Assembly (NCBI GenBank): GCA_946481235.1
Contig: CAMLME010000058.1
Coordinates: 1 to 10,787, forward strand
Direction of reading: 5' to 3'
Source of the DNA: an uncultured Methylobacillus sp.
Lineage (GTDB): Bacteria; Pseudomonadota; Gammaproteobacteria; Burkholderiales; Methylophilaceae
Length of the DNA stretch: 10,787 nt
Of this stretch, positions 5,697-10,787 are shown piece by piece. The notes under the pieces were generated by a model that had not been told where the DNA came from, did no database searches, and worked only from the letters and a program-made list of their open reading frames with translations. The position numbers and the translations under genes are program-made. The stretch's first letter is position 1. Every line of letters starts with the position of its first letter.

Positions 5697-5840
5697 TTAG
5701 TCTCTCTGTTCTTCTGTTGCCTTGTCTTCTAGTTTTTCGCCGCCCGTTTGAATGTCCTGGCCGGCACCTTTCATCGTATTGCAAGCCGTCAGGAAAAACA
5801 CGGACATCAGACCCAATATGAGAGCGAGGCGTTTTAGCAT
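5697..5840 (-). CDS. Entericidin A/B-family lipoprotein (47 aa)
   Basis: A very small lipoprotein. Residues 1-19 form a signal peptide ending in the lipobox FLTAC, with C20 as the lipid-bearing residue. The mature peptide NTMKGAGQDIQTGGEKLEDKA closely follows the entericidin pattern (CNT-x-x-G-x-G-x-DI-x-x-GG). In E. coli, EcnA and EcnB are an antidote/toxin lipoprotein pair induced in stationary phase; most isolated homologues have no known role beyond the envelope. There is only one copy here. The ATG at 5840 has GGAG eight bases upstream; the longer reading to 5975 adds residues that break the signal peptide layout. The 147-base gap upstream, before the cyclase gene, shows no clear promoter. 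Confidence 0.92.
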   Translation of the reverse strand: MLKRLALILGLMSVFFLTACNTMKGAGQDIQTGGEKLEDKATEEQRD

Positions 5841-5987
5841 TTTCAATTCTCCATTCACTTTGAAAGGACGTCCGGTAGCGAGTGCATGCTTCGGACACGT
5901 GAATTCAGTGTATGAATAAAAGCACTCAATCGCTGCTGGCCGATAGCCGAAAAGCACGTCAGTAAATTCTGACAAAATCTCTGCGGC

Positions 5988-6617
5988 TTAGTTCGAAACT
6001 GCTACGCGATAAGCCGAGTCGGTGCCGGCTGGTGGATGGGGGAGCGCCTCGAAAGTAATTCCCGGCATTCCATTGCATTCTGTATGGAATGCGCCTGTCA
6101 CCAAGGTCTCGCCGGACTGGGCGAGATCCTCGCCGAGGCGGCTGGCAGCGTTGACCTCTGCGCCAAATACGTCGGTATCGCCAATGCGCAACATGCGGCC
6201 ATAACCCAGCCCGATGCAAAGCAGCACCTTCTCCTCTTCCAGCCGATTGAAGTTGTAATCGCTCACCGTCTGTTGCATGGCCAGCGCGCATTGCAGGCAT
6301 TTATGTGCATTACGGAAAATCGCCAGGAAGGAATCCCCTTCCACTTTCAGCACGAAACCATCGTGATTGTCGATGACGGGAATCAGGAGGCGTTCTGACT
6401 CATGAATGGTCTGGAGAAAATGGATGATGCCGAACTCCACCACACGACGCGAAAAACCGGAGAGGTCGGTAAACATCACACACCAGTCCTCGCCAAACAA
6501 ATCCCAAATGCGCTCGTCAATGCGTTGCTTGTCGGCGCCCGGTTGCAAGCGTTCCTGTATCAAGCGCGTCAAGCGCTCTTCGGAGCGGCGGGTATTGAGC
6601 GGGTCGTGGCGGGCCAT
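5988..6617 (-). CDS. Soluble class III adenylate/guanylate cyclase (209 aa)
   Basis: A single cyclase catalytic domain after about 40 residues of helical lead-in, with no membrane segment or sensor domain. Metal-binding D51 lies in CVMFTDLSGFSRRV and D95 in KVEGDSFLAIF. K91 and D149 (in DTDVFGAEVN) occupy the positions that select adenine, and N156 and R160 (VNAASRL) are the transition-state residues. All six key residues are present, so it should make cyclic AMP from ATP. The start at 6617 has only a weak ribosome site, but the frame is open and no better start precedes the domain. It lies alone between the ssb terminator and the entericidin-like gene. What activates it, and which cAMP receptor responds, cannot be seen here. 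Confidence 0.9.
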   Translation of the reverse strand: MARHDPLNTRRSEERLTRLIQERLQPGADKQRIDERIWDLFGEDWCVMFTDLSGFSRRVVEFGIIHFLQTIHESERLLIPVIDNHDGFVLKVEGDSFLAIFRNAHKCLQCALAMQQTVSDYNFNRLEEEKVLLCIGLGYGRMLRIGDTDVFGAEVNAASRLGEDLAQSGETLVTGAFHTECNGMPGITFEALPHPPAGTDSAYRVAVSN

Positions 6618-6647
6618 GGGCGTTCTCGTCAGGTGGGTTGGCTAATG

Positions 6648-6679
6648 GGTTTACATGCACTACGATTTTATCGTAAACC
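6648..6679. promoter_or_regulatory. Nested inverted repeats upstream of the cyclase gene
   Basis: GGTTTAC (6648-6654) matches GTAAACC (6673-6679) as 7-bp arms 18 bases apart, and inside them TACGAT (6661-6666) and ATCGTA (6670-6675) form a tighter 6-bp dyad with a TTT centre. The two pairings share bases and cannot both form. The region is 31-62 bases before the cyclase ATG and is AT-rich, with TAAAAT on the minus strand as a possible -10. An operator overlapping the promoter is one reading. Confidence 0.4.
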
Positions 6680-6722
6680 TTTTCAGGATCGATTCGTGCC
6701 GTCTTTGGCCGGGTGGCCGGTG

Positions 6723-6760
6723 CAAATAAATACGGCCGCAAATGCGGCCGTATTTATTTG
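6723..6760 (-). terminator. Strong terminator after ssb (17-bp stem)
   Basis: A perfect 17-bp stem (arms 6723-6739 and 6744-6760) closes a four-base loop. The inner half is GC-rich (CGGCCGC / GCGGCCG) and the outer half is AT-rich (AAATAAATA / TATTTATTT). It starts 17 bases past the ssb stop. Because the outer arm is T-rich on both strands, it can stop transcription from either side. It isolates the transporter/ssb operon from the cyclase gene. Confidence 0.88.
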
Positions 6761-6777
6761 ATATTTCAAATTACAGG

Positions 6778-7266
6778 TCAAAAAGGAATGTCGTCTTCGA
6801 AATCGTCGAAGCCGGAACCGCCGCCAGCCGGGCGAGAAGTGCCGCCGGAGGGTTGTTCGCGGGATGCCTGCTGACGCGGCGGCGAAGACATGTCGTCGCC
6901 GTCGTCCATGACTTCGAAAGCGTTCCCGCCGCCGGCGCGTCCGCCCAGCATTTGCATGCGGTCGGCAACCACTTCGGTAGTGTTACGCTCATGGCCTTCC
7001 TTGTCGGTCCATTTGCGTGTCTGCAGGCGGCCCTCGATATAAACCGACGAACCCTTCTTCAGATATTGGCCGGCGATTTCAGCCTGTTTGCCGAACATCG
7101 AAATGCGATGCCATTCGGTACGTTCCTGACGTTGGCCGCTTTTGTCTTTCCAGGTATCCGTGGTGGCAATGCTGAACGATGCCAGCGCATCGCCCGAAGG
7201 CATGTAGCGCATTTCCGGATCGCGTCCCAGATTCCCGACCAGAATTACCTTGTTCACCGATGCCAT
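6778..7266 (-). CDS. ssb: Single-stranded DNA-binding protein SSB (162 aa)
   Basis: Binds and protects single-stranded DNA during replication, recombination and repair, and recruits partner proteins. The OB-fold (about 1-108) begins [18 protein letters not shown] and carries the DNA-stacking aromatic positions W39, W52 and W86 (in DTWKDK, TEWHR and RKWTDK). A Gly/Ser/Pro-rich linker (about 109-153) leads to the acidic tip DDFEDDIPF, the docking site for partner proteins. The start at 7266 has GGGAG six bases upstream; it is one base after the transporter stop (TGAAATG), so translation is probably coupled. A strong terminator follows. Length and layout are normal. Confidence 0.98.
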   Translation of the reverse strand: MASVNKVILVGNLGRDPEMRYMPSGDALASFSIATTDTWKDKSGQRQERTEWHRISMFGKQAEIAGQYLKKGSSVYIEGRLQTRKWTDKEGHERNTTEVVADRMQMLGGRAGGGNAFEVMDDGDDMSSPPRQQASREQPSGGTSRPAGGGSGFDDFEDDIPF

Positions 7267-7267
7267 T

Positions 7268-8647
7268 TCATTCTCCCTTTCCAATTAATTGCAACGCTGC
7301 TTCTTCGTCCCAGGCATGCATGTCCACCTTGAGCAATGCCACACCTTCGTCCGCCAGCACCACGGCTTCGCGTACGCCCTGCAAAAGCAGCAGGCGGTCG
7401 GCAAGCTTCTGTCCATCCTCCGCCGTCATTTCCGGCAGATGGAACATGCGGCTTTTGACGGCGGGCGGCGCTTTCATGCTGGCCGCAAAAAGCAGCCACA
7501 GCGCGATCAGCACGCTGCAAAACACAAAGACTGCAGCATAGCCATAAACATGCGACAGCCAGCCGCCAACAGCGCCTCCGAGGAAGATGCCGAGCGATTG
7601 CGAAGTATTATACACACCCATCGCGGTCCCTTTGGAGGCGGCGGGCGCGACCTTGGAAATGATGGAAGGCAAGCTGGCTTCGAGGACATTGAATGCAATG
7701 AAATAAGCCGTTAGCGAGGTGACGATACCCCAGAACTGGTTGATGGAGGAGGCGAAAAGCAGTTGCGCCCCGAACATCAGCGCGATGGCTGCCACGAACA
7801 CGTTTTTAAGTTTGGCTTTCTTCTCGCCGTAGATAATCGCTGGCACCATGCAGACGAAGGAGATGCCCATTATCGGCAAATAAACCTGCCAGTGATGGTT
7901 GGCATCCAGCCCGCCAGTCTTGATCAGCGCGAACGGCACGACGACGAACATCGCCATCTGTGCCGCGTGCAGTGCAAAAATTCCGAAATTGAGGCGCAGC
8001 AACTGGCGGTTTTTTAGCACTTCGCGCAGTTTTGAAGTCGATGCTTCCGCATCGGAATGGAACCGGCTCACCTGCGGGTCCGGAACGACGAAGCGTACAA
8101 CCAGCATCGCCATCAGGGTGAGGATGCCGGTAAGGGCGAAAATTCCTGGCACGCCTATCCATTGGTTGAGCGCGGGGCCGGCCACCAGCGAGAAGGCAAA
8201 TGTCACGCCAATGGTGCCGCCTATCATTGCCATCGCCTTGGTGCGGTGCTCTTCCCGCGTCAGGTCGGCTACCAGCGCGGTAACGGCGGCGGAAACCGCG
8301 CCTGCACCTTGAATCGCGCGGCCGACGATGGTCATTTCGATGGTCTGCGCCAGCGCGGCGACGAGGCTGCCCAAGGCGAATATCGCCAAGCCGAAATAAA
8401 TAACGCGCTTGCGTCCATAGCGGTCCGACGCCATGCCGAAAGGCAGCTGGAAAACAGCCTGCGTCAAACCATAAGCGCCCAGCGCGAGCCCGATCATCAA
8501 ATGACTGGCGCCGCCAGGCAGGCCTTCTGCATAAATCGCGAAAATCGGCAGAATGAGGAACATTCCCAGCATGCGCAGGCCATAAATGGAGGCCAGACTC
8601 AGGCTCGCGCGCAGTTCGATTGTGGTCATGCGTTCCGTAGGGGGCAT
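7268..8647 (-). CDS. YajR-like MFS transporter with C-terminal soluble domain (459 aa)
   Basis: A twelve-helix inner-membrane transporter of the major facilitator superfamily. Helix 1 contains [16 protein letters not shown], as in YajR-type drug/proton antiporters, and motif A is present between helices 2 and 3 (G71-x3-D75-R76-x-G78-R79-K80). After helix 12 (ending about residue 388) comes a roughly 65-residue soluble tail with alternating short strands ([17 protein letters not shown]), matching the ferredoxin-like domain at the end of E. coli YajR. The substrate is unknown. It is divergent from uvrA and immediately upstream of ssb, a common betaproteobacterial order. The start may instead be the ATG at 8629 (codon 7), which has a weak GGA before it and aligns better with YajR; the ATG at 8647 has none. 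Confidence 0.93.
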   Translation of the reverse strand: MPPTERMTTIELRASLSLASIYGLRMLGMFLILPIFAIYAEGLPGGASHLMIGLALGAYGLTQAVFQLPFGMASDRYGRKRVIYFGLAIFALGSLVAALAQTIEMTIVGRAIQGAGAVSAAVTALVADLTREEHRTKAMAMIGGTIGVTFAFSLVAGPALNQWIGVPGIFALTGILTLMAMLVVRFVVPDPQVSRFHSDAEASTSKLREVLKNRQLLRLNFGIFALHAAQMAMFVVVPFALIKTGGLDANHHWQVYLPIMGISFVCMVPAIIYGEKKAKLKNVFVAAIALMFGAQLLFASSINQFWGIVTSLTAYFIAFNVLEASLPSIISKVAPAASKGTAMGVYNTSQSLGIFLGGAVGGWLSHVYGYAAVFVFCSVLIALWLLFAASMKAPPAVKSRMFHLPEMTAEDGQKLADRLLLLQGVREAVVLADEGVALLKVDMHAWDEEAALQLIGKGE

Positions 8648-8658
8648 TGGAAAAATGA

Positions 8659-8688
8659 TTGAGGTATCAGGTAAAAATTGCGTATATT
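8659..8688 (+). promoter_or_regulatory. Putative sigma-70 promoter of uvrA
   Basis: TTGAGG (8659-8664) and TATATT (8683-8688) are separated by 18 bases and match the -35 and -10 consensus at four and five of six positions. Transcription would start near 8695, leaving a leader of about 20 bases before the ATG at 8716. I see no CTGT-N8-ACAG LexA box in the gap, so SOS control of the E. coli type is not supported here. The ribosome site is weak (GAGACAGC). Confidence 0.5.
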
Positions 8689-8715
8689 AACAGGTTGACC
8701 CACTCTCGAGACAGC

Positions 8716-10787
8716 ATGGATACCATACGCATCCGCGGCGCGCGTACGCATAACCTCAAAAACGTTTCGCTCGATTTGCCGCGCAACAAGATGATCGTGA
8801 TTACCGGCCTTTCAGGTTCAGGTAAATCCTCACTCGCTTTCGATACCCTGTACGCGGAAGGCCAGCGCCGCTACGTGGAATCGCTTTCCGCATACGCCCG
8901 GCAATTCCTCGCACGCATGGACAAGCCCGATGTCGATCTGATCGAAGGCCTCAGCCCCGCGATTTCCATCGAGCAGAAATCAACTTCGCACAATCCGCGA
9001 TCTACCGTCGGTACCGTGACCGAAATCCACGACTATCTGCGGTTGTTGTACGCCCGCGCCGGGGATCCGGAATGCCCTGAGCACGGCATCAAGCTGGAGG
9101 CGCAAACCGTATCGCAGATGGTCGATCATGTGCTGGCGCTGCCCGAAGACACCAAGCTGATGATCCTGGCGCCGGTGGTTTCCAACCGTAAGGGCGAGCA
9201 GCTCGACCTGTTCGACGAAATGCGCGCGCAGGGTTTCGTGCGGGTGCGCGTGGACGGCGAAATTTACGAAATCGACGCCGTGCCCAAGCTGGCCAAGACC
9301 ACCAAGCACAACGTCGACATTGTGGTGGACCGGCTTAAGGTGCGCCCCGACATGAAGCAGCGACTCGCGGAATCTTTCGAAACCGCGCTTCGGCTGGCGG
9401 AAGGAAGAGCGCTCGCATTCGAAATGGATTCCGGCCAGGAGCATCTGTTTTCCGCCAAGTTCGCCTGCCCGATGTGCAATTATGCACTGGCCGAGCTTGA
9501 GCCGCGCCTGTTCTCGTTCAACAATCCGATGGGCGCCTGCCCCAAATGCGATGGGTTGGGCAATATCAGTTTTTTCGATCCCAAGCGCGTCGTTGCCTTC
9601 CCGCATTTGTCGTTGGCTGCAGGTGCGATCAAGGGCTGGGACCGTCGCAACCAGTTCTATTTCCAGATGCTGCAAAGCCTGGCCGAGCACTATGGATTTG
9701 ACCTCGATACGACCTTCGAAAACCTCCCGCCTGAAATCCAGGAAATCGCGTTGCATGGCAGCGGCAAGGAAAGCATCTCTTTCCGCTACATGAACGAGCG
9801 CGGCGCCTTCTACCAGAAGAGCCATCCTTTCGAAGGCATCTTGCATAACCTTGAACGCCGTTACCGCGAAACCGACTCCGTCATGGTGCGCGAGGAACTG
9901 GCCAAGTACCTGAACGGCTGCCCTTGCCCCGAGTGCGGCGGCACGCGCTTGCGCAAGGAGGCGCGCCATGTGCGCGTCGGCGGCAGCAATATCCACCAGA
10001 TTTGTGAAATGCCGTTGCGCCAGACGCTGGTGTTTTTCGAGTCGCTCAAGCTGAGCGGGCAGAAGCTGGCGATCGCCGACAAGATCGTGCATGAGATCGG
10101 CAATCGCCTGCGGTTTCTGACCAACGTAGGCCTGGATTACCTGTCGTTGTCGCGTTCCGCGGAAACGCTTTCCGGTGGCGAAGCGCAGCGCATCCGTCTC
10201 GCCAGCCAGATCGGATCCGGCCTGACCGGCGTGATGTACGTGCTGGACGAGCCTTCTATCGGCCTGCATCAACGCGACAACGATAGGCTGCTGGAAACCT
10301 TATTCCGGCTGCGCGACCTCGGCAACAGCGTGATCGTGGTCGAGCACGATCAAGACGCCATCCTTTCCGCCGATTACGTGGTGGATATCGGCCCCGGCGC
10401 GGGTGAGCATGGCGGCCGTATTATTGCCGAAGGCACGCCCGAGCAAATCAAAAGCAACCCCGACTCTCTGACAGGCCAATACCTCAGCGGGCGCAAATCC
10501 ATCGAAGTGCCGAAACAGCGTCACCAACCCGACCACAAGCGCATGCTGAAGCTGACGCATGCAGAAGGCAATAACCTGAAACAGGTGACGCTCAATATGC
10601 CGGTAGGCTTATTTACTGCCGTGACCGGCGTTTCCGGTTCCGGCAAGTCCACGCTGGTCAATGACACGCTGTTCCGCGTAGTTGCGCGCCATCTCTATGG
10701 CAGCTCTACCGAGCCTGCGGCGTATGAGGAGATCGAGGGGCTGGAGTTTTTCGACAAGGTGGTCGATGTGGACCAGAGCCCCATCGG
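8716..10787 (+). CDS. uvrA: Excinuclease ABC subunit A (UvrA), N-terminal 690 codons
   Basis: The damage-recognition ATPase of nucleotide excision repair; a UvrA dimer scans DNA and loads UvrB. The gene runs off the right edge, with about 250 of the usual 940 or so residues missing. Visible parts in order: first Walker [10 protein letters not shown] (31-39); UvrB-binding region (about 115-250); zinc finger C251/C254 and C275/C278 around [12 protein letters not shown]; a second Cys pair in [12 protein letters not shown] (about 395-406); ABC signature LSGGE (485-489) with [13 protein letters not shown]; Walker B VLDEP with D511 and E512; H-loop VVEHD; and the second Walker [10 protein letters not shown] (638-646). 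The frame stays open throughout with no lesion. It is divergent from the MFS/ssb operon. Confidence 0.98.
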   Translation, partial: MDTIRIRGARTHNLKNVSLDLPRNKMIVITGLSGSGKSSLAFDTLYAEGQRRYVESLSAYARQFLARMDKPDVDLIEGLSPAISIEQKSTSHNPRSTVGTVTEIHDYLRLLYARAGDPECPEHGIKLEAQTVSQMVDHVLALPEDTKLMILAPVVSNRKGEQLDLFDEMRAQGFVRVRVDGEIYEIDAVPKLAKTTKHNVDIVVDRLKVRPDMKQRLAESFETALRLAEGRALAFEMDSGQEHLFSAKFACPMCNYALAELEPRLFSFNNPMGACPKCDGLGNISFFDPKRVVAFPHLSLAAGAIKGWDRRNQFYFQMLQSLAEHYGFDLDTTFENLPPEIQEIALHGSGKESISFRYMNERGAFYQKSHPFEGILHNLERRYRETDSVMVREELAKYLNGCPCPECGGTRLRKEARHVRVGGSNIHQICEMPLRQTLVFFESLKLSGQKLAIADKIVHEIGNRLRFLTNVGLDYLSLSRSAETLSGGEAQRIRLASQIGSGLTGVMYVLDEPSIGLHQRDNDRLLETLFRLRDLGNSVIVVEHDQDAILSADYVVDIGPGAGEHGGRIIAEGTPEQIKSNPDSLTGQYLSGRKSIEVPKQRHQPDHKRMLKLTHAEGNNLKQVTLNMPVGLFTAVTGVSGSGKSTLVNDTLFRVVARHLYGSSTEPAAYEEIEGLEFFDKVVDVDQSPI

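Noticed and set aside
5841..5987. Terminator or promoter in the gap between the cyclase and entericidin-like genes
   Set aside because: The only dyad (GTCAG/CTGAC, 5958-5973) is 5 bp with no T-run on the minus strand, and no convincing -35/-10 pair was found.
8648..8715. LexA/SOS box in the uvrA/MFS gap
   Set aside because: ACAG occurs at 8711-8714 but the bases eight positions before it are CCCA, not CTGT, and no other CTGT-N8-ACAG was found in the gap.
8980..10272. Minus-strand 430-codon open frame inside uvrA
   Set aside because: UvrA motifs are continuous on the plus strand through this whole stretch; long antisense frames are common in genes with this codon use.
1..10787. Mobile element, CRISPR array, tRNA/rRNA or phage-like system
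   Set aside because: No spaced repeats, transposase or integrase motifs, tRNA cloverleaf or rRNA-like sequence was seen; the genes look chromosomal throughout.

Overview
The window looks like a chromosomal segment of a betaproteobacterium, probably of the Nitrosomonadales/Gallionellales type. This is an inference from protein character and gene order: an FmdB-type zinc ribbon gene followed by a DUF502 gene, and uvrA divergent from an MFS-transporter/ssb pair. It rests on no database search. Base composition looks even, with no tRNA, rRNA, insertion sequence, integrase or CRISPR array, so nothing marks the segment as recently acquired.

Layout. (1) 1-325, minus strand: the first 19 codons of a DUF502 membrane protein, preceded in its operon by a small FmdB-family zinc ribbon gene with a TATAAT box upstream. 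(2) 443-503: two tandem terminator hairpins closing the next minus-strand run. (3) 519-4098, minus strand: seven consecutive genes encoding, in transcription order, a DUF1328 membrane peptide, a DUF883 (ElaB/YqjD-like) membrane-anchored protein, a bacterioferritin-like di-iron protein, a NarL/LuxR-type response regulator, a receiver-only response regulator, a CsbD-family stress protein and an exported protein with three C-X10-C modules. (4) 4249-5679, plus strand: a CHASE3 sensor histidine kinase of the NarX/UhpB (HisKA_3) type, divergent from the block and the obvious candidate partner of the regulators. (5) 5697-6617, minus strand: an entericidin-like lipoprotein and a soluble class III nucleotide cyclase with all catalytic positions present. 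(6) 6723-6760: a 17-bp perfect-stem terminator. (7) 6778-8647, minus strand: ssb and, one base upstream of it, a YajR-like MFS transporter with a C-terminal soluble domain. (8) 8716 to the window end, plus strand: the first 690 codons of uvrA.

How the genes may work together. The middle of the window reads as an envelope and general-stress island. One membrane sensor kinase and two response regulators sit among small proteins whose families are usually stress-associated (CsbD, DUF883, DUF1328, entericidin, ferritin-like). The kinase and the NarL-type regulator are of matching classes. That the regulator controls these neighbours is inference. The flanks (ssb, uvrA, FmdB/DUF502) are ordinary housekeeping genes.

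The most unusual items are the three evenly spaced cysteine modules in the exported protein, the receiver-only regulator next to a full NarL-type regulator, and several small dyads in the intergenic gaps. No gap above 300 bases lacks a gene.
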